A stretch of 5,873 nucleotides of DNA from Flavobacteriales bacterium. Lineage in GTDB: Bacteria > Bacteroidota > Bacteroidia > Flavobacteriales_D > Sanyastnellaceae. Positions 1 to 5,873 of the stretch are shown here, in pieces. The first letter of the stretch is position 1; every line of letters starts with the position of its first letter. The notes under the pieces are model-generated. The model was given only the letters and a program-made list of their open reading frames with translations, searched no databases and was not told the origin of the DNA. The stretch covers positions 1 through 5,873 of the forward strand of contig CANHYZ010000147.1 in the NCBI GenBank assembly GCA_947464885.1, written 5' to 3'. The position numbers were made by a program, and so were the translations under genes.

Positions 1-198
1 CAACAATTCGATCATATCATCCAGGGCAGCACCTACAGCAAAGCGCTTTACTTCATTGTGCGATTGGAACGACTGAGTGAGCAAACAGCATCGGATTCCA
101 TTCAACTGCGATTGAACTACCGCTTCACTCCTCCACCGGATCAAGCCTACACGTTTCAGCGCAGCTTTCTTGAATTTCCGGCATTCGATTTACCATGA
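1..198 (+). CDS. C-terminal part of an unrecognised protein (5' end outside window)
   Basis: The first frame is open from base 1 to the TGA at 196-198 and gives 65 residues ending in FLEFPAFDLP. The fragment has no membrane segment. It alternates hydrophobic and polar residues (for example LYFIVRLERL and SIQLRLNYRF), which suggests beta strands. I do not recognise the family and assign no function. The stop overlaps the next start as ATGA (195-198), so the two genes are probably translationally coupled and co-transcribed. This coupling, with the frame staying open right to the downstream start, is the main reason to treat it as real coding sequence. The missing N-terminal part would be needed to tell whether this is a membrane-associated partner of the downstream protein. 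Confidence 0.7.
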   Translation, partial: QQFDHIIQGSTYSKALYFIVRLERLSEQTASDSIQLRLNYRFTPPPDQAYTFQRSFLEFPAFDLP

Positions 199-1046
199 AA
201 CAGTTGCTTGCCATAATCATATCATCCTATCGAGGGCATAGCAAAGGCGCGTTGATTCTCGCTCAAGCCCCCTTTGTACTGCTCCTCCTGCAAGTGCTCC
301 TGTTATTTTCCGAGCGGCGACTCTTGTGGGGTGTCGACAATCTTTTTTACCGTTTTGGTCATGCGGATGACTTCCTATCCAACGCCATACTCAGGCTTTA
401 CTACACTCCTGAACTTTCGGGATGGATACTGATTGTCCACATCCTGTCTTGTGTTCTCGCACTTCTTCCGGTTGCTGTGGCTGTGTTGCCTCGGTTATGC
501 GCTTGGTTAACGGCCTTGATGCTCTACGCAGCAGCGCCGGCAGCCTATTTCCAGTACATGCCGCTTTTGTTAGCAATGAGTTTCGCGAGCATAGGGCTGT
601 GTCTTCATACGCCATTCTTCGAACGCATTCATGTTCGCTATTGGCTACATGCTCTCATGCGCGCGCAATCTGTGCTTTTCGCATGTGCGTTTGCTTGTTT
701 TGCTTGGGGGACTGAGCAATGGCTGCAGGGACAAACCTTCTATTATGCCATCCATCAGGATGCGATGATACGACCTTGGGTTTTGCAACAACGAGAAATC
801 CTAGGAAGCATGTCGGCCGGATTCACCTACACATTGATAGTGTTTGCTACACTCTTCCCGATGCTGATGATGATTCGTTCAATGCGCATCAAAGGCATTT
901 ACGTTGGCGCAGTGATCGTCATCGCACACGCACTGCTATTCAATCACGTGATGAATACGCTTACGCTTGCGTTATTGCTCCTACCCTGGGGAATTCATTT
1001 ACCCCGTTCGAAACAGCAGGTTTCGGGAGAATTAGAGGAGCGCTGA
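195..1046 (+). CDS. Polytopic inner-membrane protein, HTTM-like
   Basis: This encodes a 283-residue, very hydrophobic protein with about six or seven membrane segments, roughly at residues 19-38, 77-98, 101-117, 120-138, 157-171, 207-226 and 234-263. It ends in a short charged tail. The segment around 157-195 (FAWGTEQWLQGQTFYYAI and the following RPW) resembles the motif in HTTM proteins, relatives of vitamin-K-dependent gamma-carboxylase, where a helix is followed by W-x-x-G and an aromatic stretch. The late H-A-L-L-F-N-H helix also fits that pattern. The lysine I would expect just before the W-x-x-G is not present, so carboxylase-like chemistry is doubtful. The start overlaps the upstream stop as ATGA and has no Shine-Dalgarno sequence. 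The 3' end overlaps the convergent moxR by 15 bp. Being a membrane protein is nearly certain; the family call is an inference from remembered motifs. Confidence 0.85.
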   Translation: MKQLLAIIISSYRGHSKGALILAQAPFVLLLLQVLLLFSERRLLWGVDNLFYRFGHADDFLSNAILRLYYTPELSGWILIVHILSCVLALLPVAVAVLPRLCAWLTALMLYAAAPAAYFQYMPLLLAMSFASIGLCLHTPFFERIHVRYWLHALMRAQSVLFACAFACFAWGTEQWLQGQTFYYAIHQDAMIRPWVLQQREILGSMSAGFTYTLIVFATLFPMLMMIRSMRIKGIYVGAVIVIAHALLFNHVMNTLTLALLLLPWGIHLPRSKQQVSGELEER

Positions 1047-2003
1047 GATAATTTTCTCGACGGTATATCCTTCGGCTTCGGCCTTGTAGTTGCGCACGAT
1101 ACGATGACGCAACACAGGAGTCGCGACAGCCTTCACGTCTTCAATATCAGGGCTGTATTTCCCCTTGAGAGCTGCAACACATTTCGCACCGATGATGAGG
1201 AATTGTGAAGCGCGTGGACCTGCTCCCCAGCTTAGAAAATCATTGACCATTGCCGGTGCTAGTTCGCCACCCGGACGTGTCTTGGCAACCAGCTTCACGG
1301 CATACTCAATGACATTATCCGGCACGGGCATCTTACGGATCAGCTGCTGATAGAAGGCAATTTCCTGCCCGCTTACAACGCTATTGATTTGCGGAACCGC
1401 GTTGGTTGTGGTTGATTTTACGATTTGAATTTCGTCGCTCAACGAAGGATAATCGACCCATACATTCATCATGAAACGGTCGAGTTGCGCTTCAGGCAGC
1501 GGATACGTCCCCTCTTGCTCAATCGGGTTTTGAGTTGCCAGAACAAAGAACGGCGACGGTAATTCATAGGACTTTCCTCCTGAAGTTACCTTACGTTCCT
1601 GCATGGCTTCAAGCAATGCCGATTGTGTTTTTGGCGGAGTACGGTTAATCTCGTCGGCAAGAATAATGTTCGAAAACAAAGGGCCCTTGACGAATTTGAA
1701 TTGACGTGATTCATCCAGGATTTCTGAACCGATGATATCGCCCGGCATCAGGTCGGGAGTGAACTGAATTCGGTTAAACGACAATCCCAACGACCTTCCG
1801 ATGGTGCTTACCAGCAGTGTTTTTGCCAATCCCGGAACACCGACCAACAAGCAGTGACCATTACCAAAAATGGAAATCAGCACATCGCGAACGACTTCGT
1901 CCTGACCAACGATGGCCTTACGAATTTCACGCTGTAAATCGTTGTAACGTGTCTTGAGCGAATCAATCGCTTCGGCGTCTGAACTGAACTTAATATCTGA
2001 CAT
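1032..2003 (-). CDS. moxR: MoxR family AAA+ ATPase
   Basis: This is a 323-residue cytoplasmic ATPase, a typical length for the family. Visible motifs in order are Walker A GVPGLAKT (55-62), the family-typical segment FTPDLMPGDIIGSEIL (81-96), Walker B ILADEIN (114-120), sensor 1 ATQNP (156-160) followed by IEQEGTYPLPEAQLDRF (161-177) with the likely arginine finger R176, and sensor 2 WGAGPRAS (259-266). The C-terminal lid carries SPDIEDV and LRHRIVRNYKAEAEG. All catalytic elements look intact. MoxR proteins form ring oligomers and use ATP to assemble or activate other complexes, commonly with DUF58 and VWA (Bat) proteins; none is encoded beside it here. It lies 69 bp downstream of the SurA-like gene in the same orientation, so it may be read through from that operon or use the candidate promoter at 2032-2039. 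No Shine-Dalgarno precedes the ATG at 2003. Its last 15 bp overlap the convergent membrane-protein gene. Confidence 0.95.
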   Translation of the reverse strand: MSDIKFSSDAEAIDSLKTRYNDLQREIRKAIVGQDEVVRDVLISIFGNGHCLLVGVPGLAKTLLVSTIGRSLGLSFNRIQFTPDLMPGDIIGSEILDESRQFKFVKGPLFSNIILADEINRTPPKTQSALLEAMQERKVTSGGKSYELPSPFFVLATQNPIEQEGTYPLPEAQLDRFMMNVWVDYPSLSDEIQIVKSTTTNAVPQINSVVSGQEIAFYQQLIRKMPVPDNVIEYAVKLVAKTRPGGELAPAMVNDFLSWGAGPRASQFLIIGAKCVAALKGKYSPDIEDVKAVATPVLRHRIVRNYKAEAEGYTVEKIISALL

Positions 2004-2072
2004 AAGTATCTGCTGTTAAAAAGGAGGAAAGCGAAAGTAAGTCGACAAGCGCTTTACGCCCATGGGGAGTTG
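2004..2072. other. Intergenic gap between the surA-like gene and moxR
   Basis: This 69-bp gap is the only real non-coding stretch in the window. It contains a candidate promoter for moxR on the minus strand. I see no hairpin followed by a T run in either orientation, so nothing obviously ends transcription of the foldase operon before moxR. Two short palindromes (CCCATGGG at 2060-2067 and AAGCGCTT at 2047-2054) are too small to support a claim. Confidence 0.6.
2032..2039 (-). promoter_or_regulatory. Candidate Bacteroidota-type -7 promoter element for moxR
   Basis: On the minus strand this reads TACTTTCG, within TTACTTTCGC. It matches the Bacteroidota primary sigma-factor -7 consensus TAnnTTTG at all fixed positions except one (C for T). 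Transcription would start near 2025, giving a leader of about 20 nt before the moxR ATG at 2003. I do not see a good TTTG-type -33 element at the right spacing upstream, so the promoter may be weak or the match may be chance. Confidence 0.4.
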
Positions 2073-3416
2073 TTAAGGTTTGTTTTCCGGCCAGGGGAAT
2101 TGCATGGTGCATCCCGTGTACTCAGGGTCGGTCTTCACGTAAGTTGTAGCGATCCGCTTCCGAACCCATTTATCGGTTTCTGCTTGCTTGGCGCGCGCTT
2201 CGGCAACTTGCTTGAACACATCATAATCATCCTTCATGTTGGCTTCGTGAGCCGCCAGGCGCTGGTCGAGTCGATAGATAGCATAGGCTTGTTTGCTGTC
2301 GTCACCCGTTACCAAAATGGGATCGCTAATATCGCCGGGCACCATGCCCATGAGCACCAGATTCAACTCTGAAGTAAGCGACCCAACGTCGTGACGTGTT
2401 CCGCCGGTGGAGGGATTGATGACTTTACCGCCTTGGTTTTTGGTGTTCTCATCCGTGCTGAATTTTACAGCAGCTTGAGGAAAGCTGAGCGAGTCCTTCA
2501 GCGCGGGCTCAATTTCCTCGAGTCGCTTGCGTGCGAAGTCAAGATCCTCCGCTTTGATTTTGGGCGACATGAGAATGTGGCATGACTCGTAGAATTCACC
2601 GCGCTTCTCCACGACCTTGACGAAGTGATAGCCGTAATTAGAAGCAAAAACGGGAGAGTAAGAACCTTCAGGGGTATTAGCCACGGCAGCTTCGTACTCC
2701 GGAACAAACGATCCTTTGCGCTGGAGCGGATAGCAGCCCCCCTTATACTTCGAACCGGGGTCTTCGCTCCACTTAGCGGCTTCCAGTGTCATAGAGGATT
2801 TACCGTTGACCAGGTTGTAGCGAATAGAATCCAAAAAATGGATGATCCGGTTGACTTCACTATCGCGAACCTTGGGATCAATTTGAATCTTCGAGTATTC
2901 GAGTTGTTCACTGATCAACGGAATAGAATCTTTGGGGACGGTTTGATAATACCGCAGCACATCGGCCGGAGTAACCTTCACGTTTCTGGTAACGGTTTCC
3001 TGCATTTTCTGAACGAGAAGCTGATCCTTGATCAGGTCGAAATATTCCTCCTTCAATTGCGCCGACGACTTGCCGTAGTACTTCTCGAACTCTTCAACGC
3101 TTCCAAACATTTGCACGAAGTATTCGATGCGGCGCTCCACTTGCGATTGTACCTCACCGTCGCTGACTTCAACGCTGTCGAGTTTCGATTGATTCAACAG
3201 CAACTTTTGGTAGAGCAGATTTTCGTATACCTGGCAGCGCATAGCCGCGTCATCGGATCCCTTACCTTCAGTCATCTCCAGAATGGAGGATTCTAAATCA
3301 CTCTGTAAAATGATTTCGTTGCCCACAACGCCGATGATACGGTCAACGACTTTTCCCGGTTGCGCCAGGGCGCTTAGGGTCATACACAAAAAAACAACTC
3401 CGATGAATGCTCTCAT
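2073..3416 (-). CDS. SurA-like periplasmic chaperone / peptidylprolyl isomerase
   Basis: This encodes 447 residues. A signal peptide (1-18, ending in SALA before Q19) predicts export to the periplasm. The N-terminal SurA chaperone region follows, with VVDRIIGVVGNEIILQSDLE at 23-42 and a helical region to about residue 155. The first parvulin-type (PPIC) domain spans about 171-270, with the SEDP, GG and YGYHFVKVVEKRG (261-273) signatures. A second, more diverged one spans about 275-385, with CHILMSP (279-285), FSTDENTKNQGG and a weak end (YAIYRLDQR). The first domain has K where the usual leading His would be (EYSKIQI), so isomerase activity is uncertain and chaperone activity may dominate. 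The family handles unfolded outer-membrane and secreted proteins. The ATG overlaps the upstream stop as ATGA (3413-3416), with no Shine-Dalgarno, indicating translational coupling. The gene symbol is left blank because this phylum has several SurA-like paralogs; two occur just upstream. Confidence 0.9.
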   Translation of the reverse strand: MRAFIGVVFLCMTLSALAQPGKVVDRIIGVVGNEIILQSDLESSILEMTEGKGSDDAAMRCQVYENLLYQKLLLNQSKLDSVEVSDGEVQSQVERRIEYFVQMFGSVEEFEKYYGKSSAQLKEEYFDLIKDQLLVQKMQETVTRNVKVTPADVLRYYQTVPKDSIPLISEQLEYSKIQIDPKVRDSEVNRIIHFLDSIRYNLVNGKSSMTLEAAKWSEDPGSKYKGGCYPLQRKGSFVPEYEAAVANTPEGSYSPVFASNYGYHFVKVVEKRGEFYESCHILMSPKIKAEDLDFARKRLEEIEPALKDSLSFPQAAVKFSTDENTKNQGGKVINPSTGGTRHDVGSLTSELNLVLMGMVPGDISDPILVTGDDSKQAYAIYRLDQRLAAHEANMKDDYDVFKQVAEARAKQAETDKWVRKRIATTYVKTDPEYTGCTMQFPWPENKP

Positions 3417-4273
3417 TTTTTCGTGTAATAAAGTTTTATTTCACCATCCTGCTCCGCTTTCGTGTACAAATCCTTGCGCATCGTATCCAGCAAAGCCAAT
3501 TTCCGTTTGTTGATGATCATGCTTCGAATTTTATCACGCTCGAAGCTAAGCGGAGACCTGCTTCCGGTAAGCTGATAATCGACAACTGAAATGAGGTAGA
3601 GGTTGTTCTCCTTTTCAAATTCCACCATCTTCTTCTTCTTCAAAAAACCTTCGATATCATACACCTCCAGAGGAGCTTGCTTGATAAACTCATCCCATTT
3701 CATCCAGTCCTCCTCATTGAAAAAATAACTGGCACCGATATCGACACATAGCTGTTCCCACTTCACCAGATCTTCCGGCTTGGTGGAATTGAAAAGCTTC
3801 TTGACTTGAGTGATGTTTTTGCTATCGGCTGCCAACGCTGTGAATTTCACTTTCAGGATATAATCCTTCAACTGAAAATTCTTTTCGTTTTCATTGTAGT
3901 AGGCTTCAATTTCCTGATCCGTAACAATGGTGTCCAATTTTTGTCTTACCCATTCCTGTTCGAAGGCGTAAATCATGAGTGAACTACGGTAGTTCTCAAT
4001 CATCTCTTCGAACGATTGCAACTCCTCCGGCAAACTCGCTTCAGCCTTAGCAATAATCAACTGCTTGGTGAACCAATCCTGTATGTAATGGTCGGCCAAT
4101 GCAGCGCTGTCCTCTGCGGAGGAGTTGTCCGGAATAACTTCGGTAAGCTCCTTCAGGGTAAGTTGTATTCCGCCAATCTCAGCAATGAGTTCCGCACGGT
4201 CGCTATTCCAATTGCACGCGACAATGGCAACCGACAGCGCAATGCAAGACAGTATTCCTTTCAATCCCGACAT
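3413..4273 (-). CDS. SurA/PpiC-related foldase-like lipoprotein without a clear PPIase domain
   Basis: I place the start at the ATG at 4273, giving 286 residues, because it overlaps the upstream stop as TGATG and begins exactly at a lipoprotein signal peptide: MSGLKG, a hydrophobic stretch, then the lipobox IVAC with acylated Cys at 20. The in-frame ATG at 4342 would add 23 polar residues ahead of the signal and overlap the upstream gene by 70 bp. The mature part has the helical layout of SurA-type N-terminal domains, with LTLKELTEVIP (38-48) followed by helices to about 130, including the VTDQEIEAYYNENEKNF segment (117-133) typical just before a parvulin domain. Where that domain should be (about 135-236), the GG and FGYH signatures are missing, so I infer a remnant fold with no isomerase activity. 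A basic C-terminal helix follows. It is probably anchored in a periplasm-facing membrane leaflet; no obvious surface-export signal follows the Cys. Its place between two foldase genes supports a shared role in envelope-protein folding. Confidence 0.85.
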   Translation of the reverse strand: MSGLKGILSCIALSVAIVACNWNSDRAELIAEIGGIQLTLKELTEVIPDNSSAEDSAALADHYIQDWFTKQLIIAKAEASLPEELQSFEEMIENYRSSLMIYAFEQEWVRQKLDTIVTDQEIEAYYNENEKNFQLKDYILKVKFTALAADSKNITQVKKLFNSTKPEDLVKWEQLCVDIGASYFFNEEDWMKWDEFIKQAPLEVYDIEGFLKKKKMVEFEKENNLYLISVVDYQLTGSRSPLSFERDKIRSMIINKRKLALLDTMRKDLYTKAEQDGEIKLYYTKK

Positions 4274-5873
4274 CAATGGATGGTATACAGCACTTCTTTG
4301 TTGACCTGATACTTGTGCTCTGCGCGCATTTCGGTAATCCACTGCTGTTCGAGATACGTCTGATACTCCGAAGTAATCATACCGCGAGCTTCATCCAGTT
4401 TTTTAATGGTTGGAGAAATAATCTCCTTGAACTGCACGATTACAATTTGTCCGTTATCGGCAATATCCTCGCTGATACCAACCTTCCACGTTGTTTTATC
4501 CAAGAGTGCATTGTCTTCGCGTGCGAAAACACCTTCCTGCACTTGCAGATTCAGTTGTGACTCCTGGTTCAATTCGCCGGCGATGGTGGATTTATCCTTT
4601 CCTGCGTTGAGCATCTTGCGGGTCTTCTTGGCGATTTCCGGCGAAGAGCAAGTGTACATGATGACATTGGCGCGTTCCGGCCATGTGAAGTTTTCCTTGT
4701 TTGATTCATAGTAAGCAGCAAGTCCTGCGGTGTCCTTTACAGCCTTTGACCACACCATTTGATCGGTCATCTCAAACAAGAGAATTCCCTCGCGGTATTC
4801 CTTCATGAGCAGGCGGAAAGCCGTGTGCTTTTCTTCCAGACGGGCGTCTTCAAGTTGCAGCAGTTTGTCTTCGCCGAGCTTAAGCGCAGAGGTCTTTACA
4901 AAATCCGCAGGCGACATGGTTGGCTTGGAGCGTCCCTTGGTGCGCATGTACTCATTGAAGTCATTCACCGTAATCGTCAATCCCGTCATGCTGATGAGTG
5001 GCTTTTCGAGCGACTTTTTATTGACGTAGAGTTTTCCTTCGAATGCATTGGAATCAGCCTTCTCAACGAGCTTGGCTAATTCGGCTTCATCGATGGTATA
5101 GGCGTATTCCTTCTTCAGTTTTTCTACAAACGATTTGCGTGTTTGTTCAGCGCGGCTATCCTTGGAGACTTTGTTTTTAAGCTCCTTCTCCATCGATTCG
5201 AACGATGGCAGTGGCTTGTAATCAAGGCGCTTGACGATATGCCATCCGAAGGATGTTTTGAAAGGCTGCGATACATCACCGTTGTTCTTGAGTGAGTAGG
5301 CGGCATCTTCGAATTCAATGACCATTTTACCGGTACCGAACCAAGCGAGTTCACCGCCCTTTTTAGCTGACGTCGGGTCATCACTGAATTTGGAGGCCAG
5401 GTCTTCGAAGGTTGATTCGCCACTCAGACTCTTTTGGTAAATCTCATTGATCTTTGTTTGGGCGTTGGCTTCGCCATCGGTTTCCGACTTTGGTTTCACG
5501 ACGATGTGTGCGACGTGGATTTCACCGCGGGCCGAGCGCTTATCAACGACCTTGATCAAGTGATATCCGTAGCGTGTGCGCACCGGCATGGACACCTCAC
5601 CTACCTTAGTATCGTAAGCTGCTTTCTCAAACGGATAAACCATTTGGAATGCGGTGAAATAACCGAGGTCACCACCATTGTCCTTTGCGCTTGGATCCTC
5701 GCTGACAGCCTTTGCCAAGGAAGCAAAATCTTCTCCTTTCATCAATCGCTCACGAATAGCCATTGTTTTGTTGTACGCCTTGAGCGTATCCGCGGGCGTC
5801 GCGTTTGCATCCGCTTTGATGAGAATGTGCATAGCACGCACTTCCTGCGTCTGATTCTGATACGCCTCGCGCA
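4273..5873 (-). CDS. Double-parvulin peptidylprolyl isomerase / periplasmic foldase (5' end outside window)
   Basis: The frame is open from the window edge to the TGA at 4273-4275. A GTG at 5841 could be taken as the start, but codons upstream stay open (reading REAYQNQTQE) and run straight into VRAMHILIK, the first strand of a parvulin domain, so the real start lies beyond 5873. Counting from the Val at 5841, parvulin domain 1 spans about 1-101 (HILIK 5-9, SEDP 47-50, GGDLGYF 56-62, YGYHLIKVVDKR 91-102). Domain 2 spans about 107-207 (HVAHIVVK 109-116, SDDP, GGELAWFG 162-169, FGWHIVKRLD 198-207). Both keep the paired histidines and the GG loop, so both may be active prolyl isomerases. The remaining 310 or so residues are mostly helical, with a diverged third parvulin-like segment (about 385-475). 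I expect an N-terminal signal peptide outside the window and a periplasmic location. The stop overlaps the start of the lipoprotein gene as TGATG, so it heads a coupled three-gene operon as seen here. Confidence 0.92.
   Translation of the reverse strand, partial: REAYQNQTQEVRAMHILIKADANATPADTLKAYNKTMAIRERLMKGEDFASLAKAVSEDPSAKDNGGDLGYFTAFQMVYPFEKAAYDTKVGEVSMPVRTRYGYHLIKVVDKRSARGEIHVAHIVVKPKSETDGEANAQTKINEIYQKSLSGESTFEDLASKFSDDPTSAKKGGELAWFGTGKMVIEFEDAAYSLKNNGDVSQPFKTSFGWHIVKRLDYKPLPSFESMEKELKNKVSKDSRAEQTRKSFVEKLKKEYAYTIDEAELAKLVEKADSNAFEGKLYVNKKSLEKPLISMTGLTITVNDFNEYMRTKGRSKPTMSPADFVKTSALKLGEDKLLQLEDARLEEKHTAFRLLMKEYREGILLFEMTDQMVWSKAVKDTAGLAAYYESNKENFTWPERANVIMYTCSSPEIAKKTRKMLNAGKDKSTIAGELNQESQLNLQVQEGVFAREDNALLDKTTWKVGISEDIADNGQIVIVQFKEIISPTIKKLDEARGMITSEYQTYLEQQWITEMRAEHKYQVNKEVLYTIH

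Noticed and set aside
719..1051. A 110-codon + strand frame inside the membrane-protein gene
   Set aside because: It overlaps a better-supported hydrophobic protein in another frame; its translation is low in structure and has no start signal or family resemblance.
2021..2027. Perfect Shine-Dalgarno-like AAGGAGG on the + strand
   Set aside because: No start codon with a credible coding frame follows at the right distance on the + strand; the genes on either side are on the minus strand.
2047..2067. Short palindromes AAGCGCTT and CCCATGGG in the intergenic gap, considered as a terminator or operator
   Set aside because: Each is only 8 bp with no loop, no adjacent T run and no repeat elsewhere in the window; such palindromes arise readily by chance.
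2625..3296. A 223-codon open frame on the + strand opposite the SurA-like gene
   Set aside because: It lies wholly antisense to a gene with clear signal peptide and domain motifs, its translation shows no recognisable domain, and long antisense frames are expected opposite such coding sequence.
5124..5423. A 99-codon minus-strand frame within the large foldase gene
   Set aside because: It is an alternate frame of the double-parvulin coding region, rich in Arg/Ser/Thr as expected for a shifted reading, with no supporting motif.

Overview
The window looks like a chromosomal segment from a member of the Bacteroidota. Three things suggest this: a run of SurA/PpiC-type periplasmic foldase genes leading into a MoxR AAA+ ATPase gene (an order I recall as common in that phylum), starts without recognisable Shine-Dalgarno sequences, and a candidate Bacteroidota-type -7 promoter element. 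I cannot assign a genus from sequence alone. Base composition is near 50% G+C by eye, and no mobile element, RNA gene or CRISPR array is visible.

Layout. On the + strand, the 3' end of an unrecognised gene (1-198) is joined by an ATGA overlap to a polytopic membrane protein gene with HTTM-like features (195-1046). On the - strand, reading from the right edge leftwards, there are four genes. The first is a large double-parvulin foldase whose 5' end lies outside the window (4273-5873). The second is a foldase-like lipoprotein without a recognisable active parvulin domain (3413-4273). The third is a secreted SurA-like protein (2073-3416). After a 69-bp gap comes a MoxR-type ATPase (1032-2003). 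The + and - groups converge, and their last codons overlap by 15 bp, so there is no intergenic space for a terminator between them.

How the genes work together. The three foldase genes are coupled through TGATG and ATGA stop/start overlaps and are very probably one operon for the folding and delivery of secreted and outer-membrane proteins. Their architectures grade from two intact-looking parvulin domains, to a lipoprotein with none, to a SurA-like protein with a degenerate pair. moxR may be read through from this operon or driven by its own candidate promoter in the gap. MoxR ATPases act as chaperones for assembling or activating protein complexes, often with VWA-domain partners, but no such partner is visible here. 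The + strand pair is probably unrelated.

Two gene boundaries needed correction. The lipoprotein starts at 4273 rather than at the longer in-frame start at 4342. The large foldase continues past the apparent GTG start at 5841 to the window edge. The window is mostly conserved housekeeping; I found no convincing sign of an undescribed system, but several details merit a second look.
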